DNA of 6,534 nt from Leucothrix mucor (GCA_011322515.1 DRMS01000073.1:1-6534), one strand, 5' to 3'. Shown: positions 1 to 5,509, counted from the stretch's first letter. Notes: generated from the letters alone by a model not told the origin. Program-made: numbers and translations.

Positions 1-44
1 CTTTTATCGCCAAGATTCAAATTAACCAATTCATCATTTAACAT
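1..44 (-). CDS. N-terminal fragment of a probable IS4/Tn5-type transposase (cut by window edge)
   Basis: Read on the minus strand from an ATG at 44-42, the frame gives MLNDELVNLNLGDK and then leaves the window. The pattern E-L/F-x(3,4)-D/N-LGDKR is the start of the DNA-binding domain of Tn5-like IS4-family transposases, which cut and paste their own insertion sequence. The frame is open upstream only to a stop at 77-75, so ATG at 44 is the natural start, although no good ribosome binding site is visible. The noncoding end of the element would lie to the right, somewhere in about 45-150, but its terminal repeat cannot be fixed because the partner end is outside the window. Only 14 residues are visible, so the family call rests on one short motif. 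Confidence 0.45.
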   Translation of the reverse strand, partial: MLNDELVNLNLGDK

Positions 45-153
45 TTGATTTTGTTTTGTTGTAAATATTGTCGCTTATTTTAACAAAAAATTCGAAGGAT
101 GGGATGCTAATCAAAGATGTGGGTAACGATATGTCCTAAAGTATGTTTGAGCA

Positions 154-476
154 CCCTCGTTCCCATCGCTCCAGCGTGGGAATGCATATCGAGCATGCAA
201 CGGAGTACAAATTTTAAGGCTTATATTACAGGTGATTTAGATATTTTATTCAGGTACTTTGGGGGGGGGGAATAGTATGAGCAATAGCAACAATCGGCTA
301 CCAGTTTAAGGCGGGACAGTTCAGTTTCTGCTATTCACCCGCACCCTTCGACAAGCTCAGGAAGCTAGTTCCCTGAGCTTGTCGAAGGGTGCGGGTTATT
401 TGCCATGAGGTTACTTGTCCCACCTTAAGTTGGTAGCCCAACAATCCGTATGTATTCCCATGCATGGGAACGAGGA
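154..476. repeat. Palindromic intergenic repeat, split by inserted DNA
   Basis: The left arm cctcgttccca (155-165) is exactly the reverse complement of tgggaacgagg (465-475). Next to the left arm is a hairpin, ttccca-t-cgct / agcg-tgggaa (160-182), followed by aatgcata. Next to the right arm is the perfect 16-bp palindrome ttcccatgcatgggaa (455-470). These sequences match the widespread intergenic repeat with the consensus CCTCGTTCCCA...GCGTGGGAATGC, seen in many gammaproteobacterial genomes. The two ends are about 320 bp apart because other DNA, including the MITE at 296-438, lies between them. The right half has lost the central ctccagcgt part of the hairpin. Function is unknown; it may act on transcription ends or mRNA stability. 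Confidence 0.65.
296..438 (+). mobile_element. 143-bp MITE, copy 1, with 8-bp target duplication
   Basis: Terminal inverted repeats of 23 bp occupy 296-318 (ggctaccagtttaaggcggg...) and 416-438, with 3 mismatches between them. The element is flanked directly by caacaatc on the left (288-295) and caacaatc on the right (439-446), an exact 8-bp target-site duplication. In the middle is a perfect 24-bp hairpin stem, 338-361 with 372-395, whose core is cttcgacaagctcagg. There is no coding capacity, so it is non-autonomous and would need a transposase from elsewhere. IS families that make 8-bp duplications and have ends starting with GG, such as ISL3 and IS1595, are candidate parents (inference). 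A second copy in opposite orientation lies at 5302-5449. Confidence 0.9.
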
Positions 477-628
477 TGGATAAAGGAGGCTACACAATTA
501 ACATAGAAACATAAATATGAGAAAGGTTTATCTATTATTATTTCGTGCTTTTCATGATAAAAACACTTAACTGCGTAACATCAGTTTTTCAGTAAGGTTT
601 AATTGCGCCCTTGAATTCTGCTCGCTTT

Positions 629-814
629 CTAAAAAAGATCTTTAAGGAGTACTTCAGTCCCTGCAATTATTGCTGGATCTACAATATTTACGATACTGTT
701 TGGCTGAGTGTTGTTGCTTTCAACACTTGATTTATTTTTAGCATTTGATATTTGCAAAAGGATGATTAGGAATAAAGTGGATAGTGAGAAAAGTGTAAGT
801 TTGCTGGTTGACAT
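629..814 (-). CDS. Small putative secreted peptide, 61 aa
   Basis: Not recognised. The 61-residue product starts MSTSKLTLFSLSTLFLIILL and has a classic N-terminal signal: a lysine near the start, a hydrophobic stretch of about 15 residues, and a likely signal-peptidase site after ISNA (residue 25). The mature part would be about 36 residues, polar and Asn/Ser-rich, ending in AGTEVLLKDLF, with no cysteine and therefore no lipobox. An AGGA lies about 10 bases before the ATG and a TATAAT sits on the same strand about 45 bases upstream (859-864). It stands alone, with repeat DNA on both sides. Secreted peptide, bacteriocin-like peptide or chance ORF all remain possible; the signal-peptide pattern favours a real gene. 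Confidence 0.5.
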   Translation of the reverse strand: MSTSKLTLFSLSTLFLIILLQISNAKNKSSVESNNTQPNSIVNIVDPAIIAGTEVLLKDLF

Positions 815-858
815 AATTTAAGGATCCTAGATGTTATTTTCAGCGAGGTTAGCATATT

Positions 859-864
859 ATTATA
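859..864 (-). promoter_or_regulatory. Possible -10 box for the small secreted peptide
   Basis: The minus strand reads TATAAT here, about 45 bases before the start codon at 814. No convincing -35 hexamer is present at the usual 16-18 bp spacing, and the surroundings are AT-rich, so this may be chance. Confidence 0.25.
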
Positions 865-993
865 TTCTAATGCAAATTAATCATCATTTGCAGACCTTGG
901 ACTGAATTGATTTTTTTTTTAGGTACTAGATGGGCTGGAAATACCAGCTTTGACGCATGCCTTTTATGATATATTCATTGGATTATTATCTGT

Positions 994-1133
994 AAATTAA
1001 GGAGCGTGCATGAAATAACGGGTGCATTCTGACTTGTTTTTTTGTCCCTGTTTCAATGATCACGATTGTTCTGTCGCGTAGCTGTGTGATTCTTGTGATC
1101 TATTCAAATGGAAACAAAAATATTAAGTCATAA
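994..1133 (+). repeat. Palindromic repeat, copy A (right end missing)
   Basis: It starts aaattaaggagcgtgcatga and continues gaaataac, tttttgtccctg, aatgatc, ttgttctgtcgcgtag and gaaacaaaaat, in the same order as the complete copy at 1159-1331. The right terminal repeat seen in that copy cannot be found here. It is the most diverged of the three copies; its central gcgtag motif lies 160 bp before that of copy B. Confidence 0.6.
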
Positions 1134-1158
1134 TTGCTTGACTTAGGAGCTCTAAATG

Positions 1159-1331
1159 AATTAAGGAACGTGCACGAAATAACTTCCTGATCTCTAACTT
1201 GCCTTTTTATCCCAGCTTGGATGATCTCATCCGTTGCGTAGAGTGACTATGCGCCTCATGAGTTCATCCAATCTGAAATAAAAATTCTGCGTTAGAACTT
1301 CGGGACGTTATTCCGAGCACGTTCCTAAGTT
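1159..1331 (+). repeat. Palindromic repeat, copy B (complete, MITE-like)
   Basis: This is the full-length copy. The left end ttaaggaacgtgcacgaaat (from 1161) pairs with the right end gagcacgttcctaa (1315-1328) and beyond, giving inverted ends of about 26 bp with three mismatches and one indel. Inside is a second hairpin: ggatgatctcat (1219-1230) pairs with atgagttcatcc (1258-1269), and within that gcgtag pairs with ctatgc. The nested hairpins and lack of coding capacity fit a MITE-like element or an RNA-forming intergenic repeat. No target duplication could be identified, partly because other copies abut it. Confidence 0.65.
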
Positions 1332-1449
1332 ATTTTCTTGATTGACCTTTTATCCCTGAATTAAATGATCTCAATTGTTGCGTAGAATGACTATGTGCCT
1401 CTTGAAATAACCGAATCAGAAATAAAATGCCTGCCTAACAGGATAACTT
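1329..1449 (+). repeat. Palindromic repeat, copy C (ends missing or shared)
   Basis: It shares with copy B the run ttgaccttttatccctg, aaatgatctca, ttgttgcgtagaatgactat, gtgcctc and gaaataaaatg. The left terminal repeat is absent or shared with the right end of copy B, and the right end stops before the terminal repeat, near the lipoprotein leader. The central gcgtag is 144 bp after that of copy B. The direct order A-B-C suggests repeated insertion into itself or tandem duplication followed by decay. Confidence 0.55.
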
Positions 1450-1504
1450 GATTTCTTTAAACTTCCTTATTTTTATCTATGTTCCAGAGGGTCGATTTAA
1501 GCAA

Positions 1505-2152
1505 ATGAAATATTTATTTTTTATACTATTAGTCTTACTTACAGCTTGTGAGGAAAGAGAGCGGGATACTAAAAATCTCCCATGGAAAACATCAGTAACG
1601 GAGTCTGGAGCAATACAAGTTTTGGGTATAACAATTGGTGAGATGACTTTAAAAGAGTTGAGTATCAGGCTACAAAAAATATCAGATACAGCGCTTTTTG
1701 AAACACCTAAGGGTGAGTTGAGCATTGAGTCTTATTTTGGCAAGACAATGATTGGTTTATTGGAGGCTCGCATTGTTGTTGACTTAGAGGTTAGTGATGA
1801 GTTTCTTAATACTGAGAGAAAGTATGCGAAAAATCGTGATTCTACACCAAATAATAACTGGAAATACCAGCTAACAACCGAAGGTTTAGCTGAGGTGGCC
1901 AATAAGAAAATATGGCGTATGGCGTATCTTCCTACGGGTCAATATGAAGAAAAACAGATAAAGTTTTTTGGTGAGCCAGAAGAGATTATCGAAGTCACTA
2001 AAACAGCACAATATAGATTATTTCCTAGTAAAGGAATCGCTTTATTGTGGGATACCGATGGTAGTGAGATTTTTTATTATGTTGCGCCAAAAGATTTTTT
2101 ACGCCTAAAAGAAAGTTTACCAATGGAGGTTGTGCGTCCTAAGGCTGATTAA
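1505..2152 (+). CDS. Putative outer-membrane lipoprotein of unknown function, 215 aa
   Basis: The chosen start at 1505 gives MKYLFFILLVLLTACEE, a short lipoprotein signal peptide with lipobox LTAC and Cys15 as the predicted lipidated residue. Glu at +2 rather than Asp predicts sorting to the outer membrane. The frame opens 57 bases earlier at a TTG, but that would bury the signal peptide behind 19 residues; AGAGGG at 1486-1491 is a usable though distant ribosome binding site. The mature part (about 200 residues) begins with a short charged linker, then LPWKTSV and GAIQVLGITIGEMTLKEL, and ends with ALLWDTDGSEIFYYVAPKDF. No further cysteine, membrane segment or catalytic motif is evident. I do not recognise a named family. 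The 3' neighbour starts 54 bases downstream on the same strand, so co-transcription is likely. Confidence 0.75.
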   Translation: MKYLFFILLVLLTACEERERDTKNLPWKTSVTESGAIQVLGITIGEMTLKELSIRLQKISDTALFETPKGELSIESYFGKTMIGLLEARIVVDLEVSDEFLNTERKYAKNRDSTPNNNWKYQLTTEGLAEVANKKIWRMAYLPTGQYEEKQIKFFGEPEEIIEVTKTAQYRLFPSKGIALLWDTDGSEIFYYVAPKDFLRLKESLPMEVVRPKAD

Positions 2153-2205
2153 TGTGCTTTTTATACGCATAAAATCGATAAAATTGTTTTGTTCATCGGG
2201 ATAAG

Positions 2206-2589
2206 ATGCCTTATATCTTAATATCCTGCTACTGTATTGCTATGAATAGCATAGTTTCACATTCTCCACTTGTTATAGAAAAATCTAAACTCCAGCTAAC
2301 CTTAAAATCAAAAGTCTATGCGGGTTTATTTATATTGGTTCTGAGTTTTATAGTGGGCGTGTTGCTTGTTTCTTTTTTCTCGGTACAAAAGTTATCAACC
2401 ATCAGTAGGAAAAATAACCTTCAAAATAAATCACAGGGAAATTCTACAATAACCCATCTGCCTATACTAATGGATAGGGTGGTAAGGGATTCGTCAGCCT
2501 ATGTCTATGTAAAGCCTACTTCAATACGGTCTGAATTAGGCATCCCTTGGGGGAGAAAAATAGGCTTAGAAGAGACAACATTGAAGTAG
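2206..2589 (+). CDS. Small single-TM membrane protein, hypothetical, 127 aa
   Basis: Not recognised. The product has one clear membrane segment at about residues 38-60 (YAGLFILVLSFIVGVLLVSF), preceded by a Lys-rich stretch (KSKLQLTLKSK), which by the positive-inside rule puts the N terminus in the cytoplasm and the C-terminal 65 residues in the periplasm. That tail contains the run RVVRDSSAYVYVKP, then ELGIPWGRKIGLEETTLK. The ATG at 2206 has GGGATAA a few bases upstream; a second ATG at 2242 would give 115 aa but lacks a ribosome binding site. It follows the lipoprotein by 54 bases and precedes a degraded gene. The composition is biased like its neighbours, and the protein could be a lineage-specific envelope protein. 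Confidence 0.5.
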   Translation: MPYILISCYCIAMNSIVSHSPLVIEKSKLQLTLKSKVYAGLFILVLSFIVGVLLVSFFSVQKLSTISRKNNLQNKSQGNSTITHLPILMDRVVRDSSAYVYVKPTSIRSELGIPWGRKIGLEETTLK

Positions 2590-2693
2590 ATTAACCAAAA
2601 ATAGACATCCTTCAGCAGGAAGAAAAGTGCTTTACATTTTTTAGCCATTATCCCTGATAAAATACGTTGGGGATGACGATTAAGTAGGAAGTC

Positions 2694-2983
2694 ATGATAA
2701 ATCTAACAAAATTTCGACGTTTATTTTTCGAACTTCAAAGTATTGTTGAGGCGTATAGCAGGCAACGATAACAATAACGTGAAAGATCAAAAAACATACA
2801 AACAAATGTTAGAATATTTATGATCGCCTACTTATGATTCAAGCAGGGGCAAAAGGGCAAGTAAGATAGGTAGAATCACTGCTTGGAACTTCTTTATCCT
2901 CACTGACCGATGAAGGACGCCTAAAAATAGCTAGCTTTTCTATTCCTGTAGCCAAAAAGGGGGTTGTAAATAATGAGTATTGA
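2694..2983 (+). pseudogene. Frameshifted gene remnant upstream of the kinase-like gene
   Basis: An ATG at 2694 with AGGAA just before it opens MINLTKFRRLFFELQSIVEA and YSRQR, then stops at 2771. A second frame (from about 2767) continues DNNNVKDQKTYKQMLEYL to a stop at 2823. A third frame continues YDRLLMIQAGAKGQVR, meets a TAG at 2867-2869, then reads VESLLGTSLSSLTDEGRLKI and ASFSIPVAKKGVVNNEY, ending at 2983. Joined, these pieces give one smooth, protein-like chain of about 95 residues broken by two frameshifts and one stop. Its end overlaps the start of the next gene by 11 bases, as in tightly coupled operon genes, which supports former coding. The family is not recognised. Sequencing errors rather than real decay cannot be excluded. 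This remnant covers most of the 383 bases between flanking genes; nothing else is seen in 2590-2693. Confidence 0.55.
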
Positions 2984-4217
2984 AAACAAACAAAATAATA
3001 GAAGGACGCAGGAGTTATCGGGTGCGATTTTTTCTGGCAGTGATCAACTGAGACTATTAGATAGCAATTATATTGTGGGAGCCTGTTTATTACCTAGTGT
3101 AACAGGTGATATTTATGCCGCATGGGATGCATCGGTTGGTATTGATAGCTTATCAAGTAGTTCCTCCTATGATTTTCCGCCGCAGTTTTTTGTTAAATTA
3201 TTACCTAGTGATTGTTTTAATTTGGATGAATATAATATTATTATTACCAATGAAATAAAACGATTAAAAGACTGTTTTGATTGGTGTAAAATTATTGCTT
3301 TCGAAAGAAATAAAGAATCAGCTTATTTAGTATTCCAGCTCCCACGTGGTGATTTTTTTAGTAAAAAATTAGTAGAAAAAAAACCCTATGGTGATTTAAC
3401 CAAGATACTAGCTTTGTTAACGAGACTAGAAAAAACATTAACTATTCTAAAAGGCTGTGGTATTCACCATGGCAGGGTGGAGCCAGACTCTATGTATATT
3501 ACCGAAAATGGTGATATAGGGCTTGTTGATAGTATTTATGTTGTAGCAAAACAGCGTCAGTTAGAGGAGGAGCTTGATCATGCCGTAACAGTACCTAATA
3601 AAGAGGCGCTTTACGCTAGCCCTGATATTTGTTTTGGCAGAGAAATATCTGAACAGGATGATGTTTTTTCATTGGCTTGCATTGCTTACCACTTATTAAG
3701 TGGACAGCATCCTTTTGGTACTGTGAATAGCGTTTCTGCACTATTAAATAAAATACGTCCTGAGCCTATTGCTAGCCTATCAGAAGATCAGTGGCAACAA
3801 TTAGAAAATGGATTGAGTTTGGTAAAAGAAAGTCGCCCAAACACGGTTAAAGAATTTATTAATGGTTTTGATTTAACTTCAGCATCATTTAAGCCATTAA
3901 AAAGAAAGAGAAGCAATAAAGAAACAACCGCCATTGCTAGAAAAGATGCTCAAAAATTAATGCGCGAACAAAGAGTAAAAAAAGCGACAATAGATAAAAA
4001 ACCACAAACAATAAAGCCAAAAGTAAGAAAGCCAGTAGTACATCAGGCGTCATTTGCAGATTTGGATGAAAGCGACATAACCAATTGGTCATGGATACCC
4101 ATCAGTCTCTTGTTAGGGATGTTAGTGGGAATTATTGCGATGCTTTTATCCATAAACTTTTTTGATATGACTTTAACAGCACTCTTAAGGGTAGTTAAAG
4201 ATTTCTTTTTAAACTAA
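2973..4217 (+). CDS. Membrane-anchored Ser/Thr protein kinase-like protein, probable pseudokinase, 414 aa
   Basis: A protein-kinase fold spans about residues 30-300. Landmarks: Lys75 in FFVKLL (the ATP-binding VAIK lysine), Glu94 as possible alphaC partner, GIHHGRVEPDS at 163-173 (catalytic loop), LVDS at 184-187 (metal-binding DFG position), ASPDICFG at 215-222 (APE position), DDVFSLACIAYHLLSGQHPF at 229-248 (alphaF) and Arg288. The catalytic loop is altered: the canonical HRDLKPxN reads HGRVEPDS, so the base Asp is Arg168, Lys is Glu170 and Asn is Ser173; the DFG Phe and Gly are also replaced, while Asp186 stays. Phosphotransfer is therefore unlikely; a binding or scaffold role is inferred. 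A Lys/Arg-rich linker (310-355) leads to one membrane segment (about 372-396), a tail-anchored bacterial kinase layout with a cytoplasmic kinase domain. GGGGG at 2959-2963 supports the start. It follows the remnant at 2694-2983 and converges on rsmA. Confidence 0.85.
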   Translation: MSIENKQNNRRTQELSGAIFSGSDQLRLLDSNYIVGACLLPSVTGDIYAAWDASVGIDSLSSSSSYDFPPQFFVKLLPSDCFNLDEYNIIITNEIKRLKDCFDWCKIIAFERNKESAYLVFQLPRGDFFSKKLVEKKPYGDLTKILALLTRLEKTLTILKGCGIHHGRVEPDSMYITENGDIGLVDSIYVVAKQRQLEEELDHAVTVPNKEALYASPDICFGREISEQDDVFSLACIAYHLLSGQHPFGTVNSVSALLNKIRPEPIASLSEDQWQQLENGLSLVKESRPNTVKEFINGFDLTSASFKPLKRKRSNKETTAIARKDAQKLMREQRVKKATIDKKPQTIKPKVRKPVVHQASFADLDESDITNWSWIPISLLLGMLVGIIAMLLSINFFDMTLTALLRVVKDFFLN

Positions 4218-4384
4218 AAGCAGGTGGACAAAATCGATCTTACCTATTTTTGTTATTCGGTTACCTGAATTATCATTGTGTAGCGCTATACAATGCGCTA
4301 AACGCTGTCTTAACCATTGAAAAACAATATTCAGTAATTTTATTGGGTTGTTTTTATCTATAGACATTCATTTATTAAATTTCC

Positions 4385-4437
4385 GCACCCTTCGACTCCG
4401 CTCAGGGAGCTGTACCCTGAGCGGAGTCGAAGGGTGC
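4385..4437. terminator. Perfect 23-bp hairpin between convergent genes
   Basis: The arm gcacccttcgactccgctca... (4385-4407) is the exact reverse complement of 4415-4437, with a 7-base loop (4408-4414). It lies between the end of the kinase-like gene (4217) and the end of rsmA (4466), so it could stop transcription from both sides, although flanking T-runs are weak and the hairpin may mainly stabilise mRNA 3' ends. It shares cacccttcga and gctcaggg with the cores of the two MITEs but lacks their outer ends. The preceding 4218-4384 is AT-rich with no gene or other signal. Confidence 0.7.
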
Positions 4438-4465
4438 AATTATTTATGTGAAAAACTATACTTAT

Positions 4466-5236
4466 TTAAAGTAGATTACTCAAAGCAACATAATTCTTCA
4501 CGCTAAGATTTTCAGGTCGTAATTTTGGGTCTATCCCAGTACTTTCTATTTGCTCAGCACTTAATAGTTTTTTCAATGTATTGCGCAAGGTCTTTCTGCG
4601 CATTGAGAAAGCTTGTGTAACGACTTGCGATAATAGTTTTAGGTCATTTGCCTGATAAGGTTTTTGTTGCCAAGGTTGTAGACGTAGTACGGCTGAATCT
4701 ACCTTAGGGGGGGGGCTAAAGGCTTCAGCTCCGACATAAAATAGGTACTCCGTATCGCAATGATACTGCACCATGACCGATAGGCGACCATAAGTTTTAC
4801 TTCCTGGAGGGGCTGTTATTCTATCCACCACTTCTTTTTGCAACATAAAATGCATATCTTGTATATGCGGTGCATATTCAAGCAAATGGAATATCAAAGG
4901 TGTGGAAATATTATAAGGCAGGTTGCCAACAACACGTAGCTGTTGATTTTTAAGCAATTGTATTAAATCAAAGCGTAATGCATCGACATTATGGATGGTT
5001 AGCTGATTACCTCCTTTTTCCTGCAAGATCTTAACGATATCACGATCAATTTCAATGACTTCCATAGTACCCATCTTTTCGAGCAAAGGAAAAGTTAGTG
5101 CGCCGAGACCAGGGCCAATTTCTACAATTTGCTGATCTTGTTTGGGATTGATGTATTGGATCAGTGTTTGTATAACACCATGGTCATGTAGAAAGTGTTG
5201 ACCAAAGCGTTTTTTAGTACGGTATTTATTAGACAT
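4466..5236 (-). CDS. rsmA: 16S rRNA (adenine1518-N6/adenine1519-N6)-dimethyltransferase RsmA (KsgA)
   Basis: RsmA transfers four methyl groups from S-adenosylmethionine to two adjacent adenines in the 3'-terminal hairpin of 16S rRNA, a late step of small-subunit assembly; loss gives kasugamycin resistance. The 256-residue product has the family signature in order: KKRFGQHFLHD (8-18), SAM motif I VEIGPGLGALT (38-48), acidic EIDRD (62-66), NVDALRFD (83-90), catalytic NLPYNIST (105-112), QKEVVDRI and YGRLSVMVQ (133-157), and FSPPPKVDSAVLRL (173-186). Length is near the usual 260-270. MSNKYRTKKRFGQHFL is the expected N terminus; the frame stays open 48 bases further, but those codons come from repeat DNA. 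No strong ribosome binding site is seen. The SPPP codons contain a run of nine C on the coding strand (4707-4715). The usual neighbours (surA, pdxA, apaG) are absent here. Confidence 0.96.
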   Translation of the reverse strand: MSNKYRTKKRFGQHFLHDHGVIQTLIQYINPKQDQQIVEIGPGLGALTFPLLEKMGTMEVIEIDRDIVKILQEKGGNQLTIHNVDALRFDLIQLLKNQQLRVVGNLPYNISTPLIFHLLEYAPHIQDMHFMLQKEVVDRITAPPGSKTYGRLSVMVQYHCDTEYLFYVGAEAFSPPPKVDSAVLRLQPWQQKPYQANDLKLLSQVVTQAFSMRRKTLRNTLKKLLSAEQIESTGIDPKLRPENLSVKNYVALSNLL

Positions 5237-5269
5237 GGCAAGAAAAAAGAGAGATGGATCAAAAGAATA

Positions 5270-5496
5270 AACCACAGAACACACAGATTACACGAAAATT
5301 AGGCTACCAACTTAAGGCGGGACAAGTAAAGAAAGTCATAGCAAACAACCCACACCCTTCGACAAGCTCAGGGAAGTAGCTTCCTGAGCGTGTCGAAGGG
5401 TACGGGCGAATAGCAGAAACATTCATTGTCCTGCCTTAAACTGGTAACCGAAAATTATAATAAGATTTTTCCGTATAATTTGTGTGTTCCGTGGTT
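5270..5496. repeat. Short palindromic repeat interrupted by MITE copy 2
   Basis: The left arm aaccacagaacacacagatt... (5270-5294) and right arm (5472-5496, ending tgtgtgttccgtggtt) pair in 22 of 25 positions. Removing the MITE and one target copy rebuilds a compact palindrome of about 71 bp with an AT-rich loop. Sequences of the form aaccacggaacacac are a known type of dispersed intergenic palindrome. It lies between the OmpA-like gene and rsmA, both on the minus strand, so before interruption it probably formed the mRNA hairpin after the OmpA-like gene. The left arm also supplies the spurious upstream codons of the rsmA frame. Confidence 0.75.
5302..5449 (-). mobile_element. 148-bp MITE, copy 2, with 8-bp target duplication
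   Basis: The left end ggctaccaacttaaggcggg (from 5302) is the reverse complement, with a few changes, of the right end at 5427-5449. Direct flanks are gaaaatta (5294-5301) and gaaaatta (5450-5457), an exact 8-bp duplication. The reverse complement aligns along its whole length with copy 1 at 296-438 (shared tttctgctattc, ccttcgaca, gctcagg, cttgtcccgcc), so the two copies are in opposite orientation. The central hairpin is here imperfect: arms near 5349-5375 and 5381-5406 differ at a few positions. Internal sequence differs by small indels, giving 148 versus 143 bp. Confidence 0.9.
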
Positions 5497-5509
5497 CTTA
5501 ATAAAGAGC

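Larger units (their letters stand above)
45..628. other. Gene-free region made of nested repeats
   Basis: No credible coding frame is seen on either strand across these 584 bases. The stretch holds, in order, the presumed left flank of the transposase gene (45-150), the left arm and hairpin of a palindromic repeat (155-182), a run of ten G (261-270), a MITE (296-438), and the right arm of the palindromic repeat (455-475). From 476 to 628 there is AT-rich sequence with nothing recognisable. An AAAGGAGG at 482-489 looks like a ribosome binding site, but the nearest ATG (517) is too far away and opens only 17 codons. Confidence 0.7.
815..1504. other. Gene-free region with three repeat copies
   Basis: No coding frame is supported between the small secreted peptide and the lipoprotein. 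From 815 to 993 there is AT-rich DNA containing a run of ten T (911-920) and a small hairpin, gctgg-aaata-ccagc (934-948). The rest, about 994-1449, is three direct copies of one palindromic repeat, listed separately. The last copy ends just before the lipoprotein leader, so any promoter for that gene lies in or right beside repeat DNA. Confidence 0.6.

Noticed and set aside
261..270. Run of ten G as a phase-variation tract
   Set aside because: It is intergenic, with no promoter or start codon of a gene at a fitting distance; noted only as a possible assembly weak point.
517..570. Short frame MRKVYLLLFRAFHDKNT after an AAAGGAGG at 482-489
   Set aside because: Only 17 codons, and the ribosome-binding-like site is about 27 bases from the ATG.
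934..949. The 15-mer ctggaaataccagct occurs here and again at 1858-1872 inside the lipoprotein gene
   Set aside because: No homology extends beyond the 15 bases on either side; probably chance in AT-rich DNA, though the hairpin form is noted.
1448..1479. TTGATT and TATCTA as a promoter for the lipoprotein gene
   Set aside because: The spacing is about 20 bp and the -10 match is poor.
1477..1725. Minus-strand open frame of 82 codons
   Set aside because: Lies opposite the lipoprotein signal peptide and N-terminal part, with no supporting signal.
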